Positions 22,737 through 33,300 of a DNA stretch of 64,000 nucleotides are shown piece after piece. The notes under the pieces were generated by a model that saw only the letters and a program-made list of their open reading frames with translations, was not told the DNA's origin and did no database searches. This DNA comes from Blastomussa wellsi (Eukaryota > Cnidaria > Anthozoa > Scleractinia > Plerogyridae): positions 9,569,495 through 9,633,494 of the forward strand of contig OX393563.1 of the NCBI GenBank assembly GCA_947652115.1, in the 5' to 3' direction. Made by a program: the position numbers and the translations under genes. Every line of letters starts with the position of its first letter. Within the stretch, counting starts at the first letter, position 1.

Positions 22737-23088
22737 TAGCGTTTTGGTCTACATTATATATTTATCTTTCTGTCATAAATGGCGTTCCATATGGATGGTT
22801 GATTTGTTTATAGTTTAATTATTAAACTGTCGAAGCAGTGATAATCTCGTGAATCTCGGCGAGTACCTTGGCTTTTGTTTTTGCAACAGTCATCATTTAC
22901 GGGATTAAAAACTATCAAATATTATTTATGTAGCATTTATTAATACACTTGACGAGTATCTAAAATGGTTTATTTAGTTTAGCATATGACATTGAAGTTT
23001 CGAAATCAATCGGCGCAAACTTCTAAAATTATTATGATAATGCACACCCTACCAAAGAAAACAAATTTATAACTTTCCCACAGTTTTC

Positions 23089-23815
23089 ATGCTAGAGACG
23101 ATAAAGTCGTCTAGACGCCTTTGACGTCTAAGACGTTAAAGGCGTCTGGTATAAAAACGGGACGCATTTAGTAGACGACCGGACAGAAAGAATAAAAAAT
23201 AAACTTTTTGTGCGTTAAAGTCGTCTCGAGACAGCTTTAAAGTGTCTATATGGCCTACAGGGTTTTTATGCTTTTGGTATCTTTATATTGCACAAGCAAG
23301 TATTCCAATTTTATTTTTTGGATTCCGCAACGTTTTTGCCACAAAATTGAGCTTTAAAGTTCCCTCGTCGGCCACGCCCAATGAAGATGACCGGGAGTTG
23401 CTACTAAAAAAGAGTCCTGGTTCTAGAACGGGCCGTGACGTCAAGTCAGGAAACGTCAAATCTTCCTATCAGTTCATTTCACTTTTAATTCAGAAATACA
23501 ATTAATTGAAAGTGATTTCATCCGAATAATATGTCTGATAGATGTGTTGTTGTGAGGTGTTCAAATACTGCTGCCTCAAAGAAAGGAATTGCCTGAAGTG
23601 ACGTCATTCATCACCAATCTTCGATCACGCGGTCAACTCCATTGGGCGTGACCAAGGCGAGAAAATTAAACCTTGATTTTGGGGTGAAAAGTGACGGAAT
23701 CGAAAAAAAAATTCAGAATAGTTTTCTACGCATTCTAGAGATTCCAAATCCAAAACAATCGCTTTTGACCGTATGGACACTTTAACGTCTCAGACGGCTT
23801 TATCGTCTCTAGCAT
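23089..23815 (+). mobile_element. P-element-like non-autonomous DNA transposon
   Basis: The terminal inverted repeats are ATGCTAGAGACGATAAAG on the left and CTTTATCGTCTCTAGCAT on the right. Further GTCGTCT / AGACG(A/T) blocks and a TTTAAAGTGTCTATATGG / CCGTATGGACACTTTAACG pair form the subterminal region. The interior carries the start of a THAP-type zinc finger (23531-23596). I could not find an intact 8-bp target duplication. Confidence 0.65.
23531..23596 (+). pseudogene. truncated THAP-domain start
   Basis: The short frame MSDRCVVVRCSNTAASKKGI has the Cys-x4-Cys start and the CSN and KKG positions of the THAP (C2CH) DNA-binding domain. It then meets a stop. THAP domains sit at the N terminus of P-element transposases and of domesticated THAP proteins. 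The rest of the domain and any transposase core are absent. Its place inside matching terminal repeats supports a deleted transposase gene rather than a host gene. Confidence 0.6.
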
Positions 23816-24197
23816 AACGGCCAATAAATACTTACATTGTTGAAGAACCTCGGCTCGCGTGCTCTCCTTGACTTTATTTGTATTCTGAAGAAGCAGAAAA
23901 TCCCGAATTTAAGTGACGTTACAGGGGATGATTTTTAACACAACGTTGTCATTGCGTTAAAGATCGTCCTCGTGTAACATGCGGTACCGGACGATTTTTA
24001 ACGCAACATATCATTGTGGCCACATGTTGCAGCAATTTGAAAGCGATTCAAAAGCTGCAACAGTGTTACCCGAATTTTGTCTAAGTTGGGTTTTCGCGTT
24101 AAAAATCGTCCCGTGTAACATCACCTTAAAGGATAGAGAAGGCAAAAAGTTGAGCAAAGTAACGTTAACTTTTAGACTGTTGTTAGCGTTTTATAGA

Positions 24198-24853
24198 CCT
24201 TAAGATTCTACGACGAGGACGACTACGAGTTGGACATTTGACTTGAAGTTTTTTCGCTCGTACTTGCAAAAAAGCCTCACCAGAGAACGTCATTTCCCTT
24301 TTTGTCAGCAGCAAAGTTAGCACGGTCCTTTGATTGAAAGGAGTTAGGCTTCTCCTGATCGCAAAATGATAAAACTAATAACATTTTGATAACTTGTTTT
24401 CGCCACTACGACATTCTCACTGAAACTCGAAGTGGCGAAAACAAGTTATCAAAATGTTATAATTTGGTTTTATCAACTGGGTTGATAATGTCAATTGGCC
24501 ACCGTAAAGAGATTCAAGTGCTGACGTTTCGAGCGTTAGCCCTTCGTCGGAGCGAATGAGGGCTAACGCTCGAAACGCCAGCACTTGAATCTCTTTACGG
24601 TGGCCAATTGACATTATCAACCCAGTTGATAAAACCAAATTATATTGTTATACTTCCCACCGACGCAGCGCCACAGTTTCTTTAGAAACTTACCCCCTCT
24701 ATCAAAATGTTAGTTTTATCATTTTGCGCCGCGCAAAATGAGCGGCTGAGCGGCTCAGGAGGAGGCCTGCAACTGCCTTCAATAAAAAATGACCTTGCTA
24801 ACTTTGCTGCTGATAAAAAGGAAAATAAAGTCCTCGTCGTAGAATCTAAAGGT
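24198..24853. mobile_element. hairpin MITE split by a nested foldback insertion
   Basis: The terminal inverted repeats are ACCTTAAGATTCTACGACGA and TCGTCGTAGAATCTAAAGGT, flanked on both sides by TAG (possible 3-bp target duplication). The interior arms contain TGATAAAACTAATAACATTTTG and its complement. The insertion at 24460-24699 interrupts the right arm; without it and one target copy the element is about 403 bases. Confidence 0.75.
24460..24699 (-). mobile_element. Penelope-like foldback element, copy 1
   Basis: Two inverted arms start AATTTGGTTTTATCAACTGG and run to a centre GCGAATGAGGGC. The right arm is followed by an unpaired extension ending CTTTAGAAACTTACCCCCTC. The flanks carry the exact 13-bp direct repeat TATCAAAATGTTA (24447-24459 and 24700-24712). 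The same arms and extension recur at 37930, 51060 and 63268. Open frames through the arms are by-products of the palindrome. Confidence 0.75.
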
Positions 24854-25051
24854 TAGGGGGCAATTCAGGTACGTCGATATAAGCCCCATCGATATAGGTA
24901 CGTCGATATAAGCCCCATCCTTCCACCCACCCTCTTCTGGATCCAAAATCATGCGCCTCACGAGCACTGTCAATGGTTAGTCAATAGTTGCATGCTGCCT
25001 TACGTAAAACTGGTTGGCAATTTGTTACGTTGTTGCGTTTATTTGTTATGT

Positions 25052-25436
25052 TAGAGTTTAAAATTGTTAGAAAACAAAAATAAATCCTCAAATGTTTAGT
25101 CTCCTTGTTGCATATCAAATGGCTATAGTGTTAGACTTAGCACAGACTGGCTAGTTTGGTTACGATAAACTAATTGTTAAACATTACGCTTGTTACCATG
25201 GATACAAGAAGGACGCTGAAACTCCGAGTTAGCATCGCTAGATGCTAGAGTTTAAAATTGTTAGAAAACAAAAATAAATCCTCAAATGTTTAGTCTCCTT
25301 GTTGCATATCAAATGGCTATAGTGTTAAACTTAGCACAGACTGGCTAGTTTGGTTACGATAAACTAATTGTTAAACATTACGCTTGTTACCATGGATACA
25401 AGAAGGACGCTGAAACTCCGAGTTAGCATCGCTAGA
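25052..25436. repeat. tandem duplication of about 191 bp
   Basis: 25052-25242 and 25246-25436 are almost identical (TAGAGTTTAAAATTGTTAGA at the start, AGCATCGCTAGAT at the end; one T/A difference at GTGTTAGAC versus GTGTTAAAC). The near identity suggests a recent event. A 68-codon frame crosses the second copy but shows no family signature. Confidence 0.9.
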
Positions 25437-26161
25437 TTGGAAAAGAAAGAAACGAGACAGAGAATGACAAGAGACAAAAGTGCTAGAAGAGTGGAGATTA
25501 CGCGGGACTACAAGTTGGATAGAGAAGTCTTATTGATAATATTCACATTTTTAGCATTAGCTTTTAGTTTGTAAGACGAAATAGACAGAAGAAACAAGAA
25601 AACAACAAAGATGCAACTGATGTCAGGTTAGAAGATTAAGGATTATTCTGACAGACTGAATACAGACTTCAGTTACTCGTTAAACTCTCAACGGTGATCA
25701 AAATCTAATTTTTCCTCAGATCATTAATACATTGTCAAGCAAACAGGTGATGAGAATTAAGACAGCCATCATCTAAAGAATATTTTCTTGCTGTAGCACC
25801 AAATTCTGAGTTAGGAGATTTGTTATTTGAGGCTGGAGGCTGAACGCGTTCAGGAGAATGCAAATTGTTACAAAGCCGGCGACACACGTTTCCCTTTCGA
25901 AAACAAGCGATGCCATAATTGGTGACCAAGCTTTTCGGAATGGACGATGCTATATCTGCTCTAGTTTAGGCCTGGACTAGGTAGTAAGCTGGTTATAATT
26001 TGGTGATAGACTAATAAACACTCCCTAATTGGTTAATTGCTCACTTTCACACTGGTTTGCTTGTTATTAGCTTTTATTTGTTGGCTGGGGCAATAGTCAA
26101 GTAAAAAAGCTTAAGGAAGTTATCTTTTATAATTAACTTTTGCGGGGATTTGACGGATCAG
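25437..26161. other. 3' flank of the centrosomin-like gene
   Basis: No clear exon or repeat is visible. A TTTATT at 26073-26078 (AATAAA on the minus strand) is a candidate poly(A) signal for the large minus-strand gene if that gene ends at 26450. Confidence 0.3.
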
Positions 26162-26222
26162 CCTGGTAGTGAAGTGGTGAGATAGTGATGTTGGTATGTC
26201 AGAGGTTCCGGGTTCGATTATA
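26160..26222 (+). repeat. degenerate tRNA-like sequence
   Basis: TGGTAGTGAAGTGG resembles an A-box and GGTTCCGGGTTCGATT a B-box, spaced as in tRNA-derived SINEs. No full cloverleaf forms. Confidence 0.3.
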
Positions 26223-26449
26223 GTCATTGACGAACAATTTTTCTTTCTTTTTTGTCGGTAAAATGGCATCTCTTATTAACCACAGCAGGGTACCAGGTTA
26301 GATCATCGTAAATTTTGACCAGTGACTGCTTCAAATTCTTCCCATCATACTTAGCGAGCAGATTATCCAGATCGAAACTGTGTGCGGAAATATGAATTAT
26401 CCCTCTCTTGTCTGATCTTTCGAGTTCTGTTAAAGTGTTTGTGAAAAGA

Positions 26450-27316
26450 TCAACCTACCTCAAGCCTTTCACAAGCTCGTTTAATTATATCTTCTTGGAT
26501 AAGAAGTCGACGTCTTAACTTTCCAATTTCAAGTTTAAGACTTTCAGTCTGCTGGGAAAATAGATTTGTAAAAATGTAGAAACCTAATCAACATGTTTTC
26601 CCTTCTTTCAGTAAAAGCACCAGTAACTAACTACCTGGCGTAAAACTAAAATGAAACTAACCGAAGATGTACCCAATAGGGCCGCAGTCAAGAACAATTA
26701 AAAACCAGCAACAAAACAAAAACGCAACTATCAGAACTGTATGGAGGCAACAAACGCAGAAAGCAAAATCACTCGCGACTTGTATTTGAATGGCCAATAA
26801 AACCAACACATTCCCTCTGATTTGTTAAAACACGTAAACACGTGTTTTTGAAACCATGACCACACGCAAAACCAAAGGGAATCCACACATTAAAGAAAAC
26901 CTCTCTCCTCTAGCGCTTTTTACTCGCCAACGCTACTAGCAGTACTGTTTTGTATAAAAAAAAATAATTCCTACCTCACTATCAGCTTCATCAGAATCAC
27001 CTCGGGGTGAAGAGGCGACGTAAAGCGCCTTCAATAAGGCTTTGCATTCCAAACTAATTCTTAAAATATTTTCAATATATGGCAGGCTATCGGTCTGTGG
27101 TGAGGAAATAAAACGGTGTTAGGAAAATAAATCGCAAAAAAGTGTAAATAAGTCATTCAAATGCAATGAAAACTGACTGAACAAGGTGTATTACCTGAGC
27201 GTCCGAGATGACACTGGTATACGCTTCAGTCGCGAATTTGTTAATGGAATTTAATTTCTCTTCAAGCTGATTTACGATTTGTCGATCTTCAGAAGGTATT
27301 CTACTATCTTCTAGAT
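26450..27316 (-). CDS. CDK5RAP2: centrosomin-like gene, exons 52-54 (C terminus)
   Basis: The exons are 27195-27316, 26975-27094 and 26459-26551. Exon 54 (LKLEIGKLRRRLLIQEDIIK then RACERLE) resembles the first helix of the C-terminal CM2 region of CDK5RAP2. It ends at GAG followed by GTAGGT, a good donor, but reading through gives VG and TGA at 26450-26452. So either the protein stops here or a further exon completing CM2 lies at lower coordinates. I found no convincing next exon. Confidence 0.65.
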
Positions 27317-30300
27317 CTGAAGAGAACAAAGAATAGTTTTTTAAGCTTATTTCAGGAATAATAAACAATTCATGACAAGTTTAGAACAGTGCTCTGTTTA
27401 CACTTCATATGAAGTAGTTTTTACTTCGACACGCTCACCTCTCACAGAGCCGATAGAACCAGCATCGTCCCCACCTTTCCCCTCTGAGAAGTTCAGCTGT
27501 CGGATGACCGTGACTTGAGATCTACTCGGGGACTGGGACGATGAACTTAGTGGTCGACTGAGCTGTTCCTCAAGTTTGAGCCGCAATGCATTGTTTGTTT
27601 GAATGCTTTTCTCGAGCTGGACTCGTAAGCTGCGAATTTCACCCAACAACATGGATATGGCGTCATGTTGTAACTCGCTGTTAGGGCTTCGTGGTCCTTC
27701 ACTTCCGTAACTCTGGCCTAAAAATAAGACAACCAACATGTCTATAAATACAAATACAAAAGTTCGCTGTATTTGGACAAGATGTTGACGCTTTCGACCA
27801 GAAAACGAATACGGCAAAGCCCTGTGAACGTGTACGAACCAAACCGTAATTTTACAAGTTTAACTTTTTCCATTTCCTTACAATATTATTACAAGCTGCC
27901 AGTAAAAAATCGCATCTCTCCGATTACATTTATCCATGCATATTCTCTATAAAAGTTTCGTTTGTCAATTAATTACCTTATAAACTATGTAGCTTCGTTA
28001 CGTTCTGGACAAAAGTGCGAGAACAGATACGATACAATATTTAAGCAACAGAGGACTTTTTCCGTGTTTACATAGCCTCGTCTAAACACTCGGGGGTTTG
28101 AGAGAATTTCAGACAGTCACGTAAACCCGAGACGGAGACATATTAAAACATATTTCACTCGTTCGCTGCGCTCACTCGTGAAATATCTTCCAACACTCGA
28201 AGAGAAATTTCGTATCTTCGCGCAGCCATGTAATATCCTCTAATATTAGAATACAGTAATGGAAAGACAACTTGGCCAAATACTGTGGGCAGTATGGGAA
28301 GCCTGCAATGGGCTAGCATCTCATCCAATGGAAGCAAACAACAAGCAACAGTTTCCAAATGGTATGTTATCAAAATTCCAACAAGTCTGTTAAAAGCAAA
28401 TACAGAACGAATACATACTCTCTGTTTGTACTTCAATGTTTCTGCCTTCGAAAGACAGTTTGTAGAGCTTTTCGTAGACACTCAGTTCTTTTTTGAGGTT
28501 TTCTGACACCTTGTTGCTCTCCAGTAACTGCTGGCGAAGGAGATTGATTTGTTCTTTGTCCCTGAATGAACAAGAGGAACGAGAATAGCAAGTAGTCAGT
28601 GTGTCCAGCAACGACAGTGGTGAATGAAAGAATGAAAACTAAAAAATATCAGCATTAACTTAAGAAAAAAGGCAGTCAATTTTCAACATACTGGTTTACT
28701 TATTTGTTGTGTGGGAGCCCAGTGCAGAGAAACATTTATTACTGTTTCTCTTAAACAGGTCTAAGGATTTCGCAGTGCACAGTTCCTCTGGAAGCTCGAT
28801 CCACAGTGAAGCACCACAGCAACTAAAGCTACGCTTCAGGTTGTCAGTTCGTGATTTCGGTACAGACAATTTATTTGTGGCGTTGCGGAGATCGTAGGAC
28901 GAAGGTTTCGGAGTTAACATATTATTGTTATCTCTGGAGGCAAAACGGCTGGAGGAAGAAAGTTGTGAAAGCAGGTAGGAAGGGAAATTAGGAAAAAAAG
29001 CAAAAACGTCCGTCATGAATTAACACAAACAGTGTTACATTGGCTGAAATTTTTATTGGTAACACAATTTAAGCCTTGGAGATCGAAAAGCTAAACGATC
29101 AGATGCTAGGTGAATCGACAGAGGCTGTTGAAATTTTCTAACACGAACTTGACAACCGCGAAGAGAATCGATTGACTGAGACGAACGATCAGCTTCACAG
29201 CCAAACGTCGCCCTTGATTTACATATTTATAAACTCGCTACGGATTGGTCCATAAACAAGAGAAATCGTTTTACTTGCGTCATGGGTGCCCATGTGCCGA
29301 ACCGTGAACACTCACCTGGTTTGCTCTTGTTTCATTCCATTGATGGTTTTCTCGTTGGCTCGATCTTTCTCCAGCAATTCCGTTCGAAGTGCGTCATTCT
29401 CACGAATAAGAATAATCTTATCAGGACCACTCTTATCACCAGTCCCCTCGGACAAACGCATCTCCAATTGCGCCCGCAATGCCTCATTAGTGCGAATACT
29501 ATCCTCTAAGCGCAGGCGCAGCTCGCGCATCTCAGCCATGAACCCGGCCAATAACTCGTCCGTGGAGAGCTTTTGGCTGGTAGCGGCCTGGGTCTGAGTT
29601 GTCTGGCTGTGTATTTTGGAGAACAAGTCGTTCTCGTTTCTTAGTGTGTCGTTCAGTTTTTCGCTGTCTTTCAGTTTGCTCCTTAGTAACTGGTTCTCGC
29701 CCAGAAGCATTCTGTTTATCTGATGAAGCTTCTCAGTGGCTTCAGAGGAAGTCTCACTCCGTGGAGAAGACACACGCGGTCCCTAAAATAACAAGTTTGA
29801 TCTTATTTTTTCTAATTATGCCAAAGCATTTGGCTACAAGATAGATTTCGCCAGTGTATGAAAAACATGGTCTCATTGCATTCTTTCAAGTTCGACTGGG
29901 ATACGCGCTGCATTGACAGATTAACAAATAGATTCCATGTTGCCTTGCGTCTGTGCCAGTTGTCATGAAGCTCTTTGGAACCTCTAATTTCATTGGGTCT
30001 TGATACCACAAAGCTGCATTGTTTTTGGGCTAGGTCCATTGTTATTATTGTTTGTAAATAATGTTCCCAGCCAATCCTATGAGACGTTCCGAAGAGCTTC
30101 ATGGCGACCCCACGAGGCGATAGCCGAGTGTGTCACTGATGTTCTTACCACATTTTGACGTCATCAGTGATCTATTACTGAACAGACGCACGCCAACATG
30201 GAATATAAAATATAAAAGTCATACGTCATCAGTGCTTGTGTCCTTCAATAGATCATAGGTAGGAACCAATCAAAATACGCCATAATTGGGTTAATTATAG

Positions 30301-33300
30301 AATCAATCATCGTTTCTGTAAAAACCGCCAGCCACCCCACCCTTAGCGCATCTTTCCGTACAAGTCACAAGTAACTGAGAAGCATTGATTAGGGGTCAGT
30401 GGGGTGGGTGGGTGGGGGTCTTTTGTACTTACCTGGAGTGGACTAGTCTGTGTTTGTACAAAGCGTCTGGACGGCGAAGAAAATGGCGACAATGCTACTG
30501 AGTGCATGTCTGGTTTGGACTGTAGTCTGAGCTGAAGCGTCTCGATCACCTTATCTTTCTCCTGCAGTTCGTGCTGCAGTCTAATAATTAACAAAGAAAA
30601 AACGCATAAGCTAAAGGGAAGTAATGATAGATTATTTCCAAATGCTTGCTTTCCTGGCTGTTAAGAGATTCTGAAACGTACAAATCAATCATAAACCGAA
30701 CAAAATACACAGAGTGAAGTACTACAAAATTCGCCTGTTTGTTTTACCATTTTCCGCAAGATTTAAATGAGACTACTGTCTAAGCGAATTCCAGGCGAAT
30801 TACCGAATGGCAGACGCTGTCGTAAATGTTTGTTTGAATTGAATGACCGTTTTCCCTGGGGTTTAACTTTAAGTCGTTCAAACCCATACTGGGTTGTAAA
30901 TAGACCAATTTCGATATTTTAATATTCAGCCTAAAACAATAGACATCACTGCGAGGCTCCGGGGAATAAATCCAACAAACTCTATAATTTATACCCCGGA
31001 GCCTCGTGCTGAGGTCTATTGTTTTAGGCTGAATTTTAAAATATCGAAATTGGTCTATTGTAAGCGCTCTTTAGTGTTTTGTTGTTGTGCGAGAAAACAT
31101 AGGCACGCAATGCGTGCAAGAGTTGTCAGGATTGGCCTAGATTGTTGGGAAACAATAAGCGCATACTTTGTTGGTTACGATCTGTGAATTGTAATCGCTC
31201 TTTTTCTTTCTGTTGATACAAGAAAAATAAACCCTTACTTTTCCATTTGAGTCTTCATCTTTGCTGAGTGATTAAGAAGTTCAGCGAGCTGCTTGCCGAG
31301 TTGATCATTCATCGTTTTCGCTTCTCTCAACTCGCGCTGTACCCGTCCAACTTCCTCTGCGGATTTTCTTGTTTCTTTGAGCTGATCAGTCAGCGTTTTA
31401 TTCAAACGCTGGGTGTCTTTCAGTTCTTTCTGAAGCCTGACTGCCTCAGTTCTTATTCCTTTCATCTTGGAGACAGATTCGTTCAAATCTCGTATTCGAG
31501 ATCCGAGCGAATCATTTATTTGAGTCGCGTTTTGAAGTTCGTGTCTTAGTCGGTTCACTTCGACGTCCGATCGACAAGTTTCGTTCAGCTGTCGTTGAAG
31601 CTCGTCGTTCTTCTGTAAGGATTCATCGAGCTGAAGGCGCAATTCTAAGACTCCATCAGGTGTTCTTGATCTCTCGAGGCTTTTTTCGCGTTCATTCTCC
31701 AAAAGTCTTTTGAGTTCCTCGTTTGTTTTGATACCCGATTCATATTCCTCGCGAAGCCTGTGGATTTCCGCCATTTCACGCGATTTCGCTTTAGAATCCG
31801 CCTTTGCTATTTCTGCCTCCTGTGATAAAAAGAACAACAAAACAAGTGCAAGGTAAAATCTGCGAACGAGTCTAGATGCTCATCAGGCCGGAGCTCATCC
31901 AGGTTTCCGTAGCATGAAGCAACTAGGAGTATTTCTACTCCCCCTGGAAGGAATGAAACTCCATCGCAGGGCTACCCCTAACCTGCGATCAGGCGTCTTT
32001 TTTTAAAAGGAAAAAAAAGTAGGGAGGGAGGGCATATACGCAGGTAAGGTTACCCCCAGCATTAAATTCTCTGGTACCCATTTATACACCTGGGCGAAGA
32101 GACGCTGAGAGCGTAAATCGTCTTACCCAAGGGCACAACACACTCGACAATTTCTGATCCTGATTTCAACGCCAATTAACAAGCGGGCGATGACACCAAT
32201 TCGTAGACCACACCAATTCGTAGACCACAAGCTCTGGGATTTGGAACTTCACACTGCAGTACAAGCATTTTAATAATGCGCGTTTTTATCGTTCACTGTC
32301 GCAAATAAAGAAATCTCGATCTTTTTGTTTTTCAATCCGGGAAGGAATTTTCTTTTTTATATCGCAAACGCATTGTTTACTGCCAAAGGAATAGTTACTT
32401 TATTTAGTTTAAACCGTGAAAAAACCTAACAATTAAACAAAAGAAAACAATGGAATTAGCGTCTAATTGTTTAGTAACTATTTCACGGTTAAAGAAAAAC
32501 CACTCTAACAAAGAACCACAAACAGTACGGAATCGTACATTCTAAACGAGCGTTCTACTTCCAAAAACTTTCTAAAATTAGTGGCATCCTTTAAGCAATC
32601 TAAAATAACATTCATAGCTGCTAACAGAAAGCAACTGTTTCTCGGCCATGTAGTCAGTTCTGACGATAAGTAGCGAAAAAAAGACTTCTAGTTTGCACAT
32701 ACGCCGTACTTCGTTGTGTGCGACAAATGCAGACTGCAGACTGACAGATTTGTTTAAAGTAAATATGGTGTTACCATTACTATTATTGAAAATAAACTGC
32801 AAGCAGGCTAACCCTAGTGCTGTTTAGGCTAACCAGAGTGATATTCAGGTTAACCGTAGTGATATTTAGGCTAACTAGAGTGATATTCAGGCTAACTAGA
32901 GTGATATTCAGGCCAACCGGAGTGCCAGTCTGCATATATGCATTTGTCGCACACCGCATACTTCACCGGCACAAGAAAGCCACGGCGCCACACACTTTCA
33001 GCATGTTGTTTCAAATTTCAGCACACTTATATAAAAATAGGTTAAATGATCTAACAATACAGAGCAAAATTCATGAATGAGCTACAATGCGTACAAATCT
33101 AATAACTTCTTCTATATGGCTATCACGTTGAAACACCCCGAATCCTCCACACCCATGAATCGGTTAAAATTGAGCAAGCTGGGTTAACAAAGATCTAGCA
33201 ATGCAAAGCATAAATGAGCTACAATACCTAGAAATTTAATAACTACCACAAAACGTCCTCATGTTGAAACAATCGGACTCGGAACCCTCTACAACCATGA

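Noticed and set aside
24417..24638. Open frame on the minus strand, repeated almost exactly at 63219-63538 on both strands
   Set aside because: It is the translation of the inverted foldback arms; the same peptide appears on opposite strands because the arms are mirror copies.
26239..26444. Open minus-strand stretch considered as an additional exon of the centrosomin-like gene
   Set aside because: Joining it to exon 54 would need an intron of about 30 bases, shorter than animal introns, and its content is not coiled coil.
32817..33080. Plus-strand frame with repeating RLTRVIF
   Set aside because: Product of a 21-bp tandem repeat, not a protein gene.
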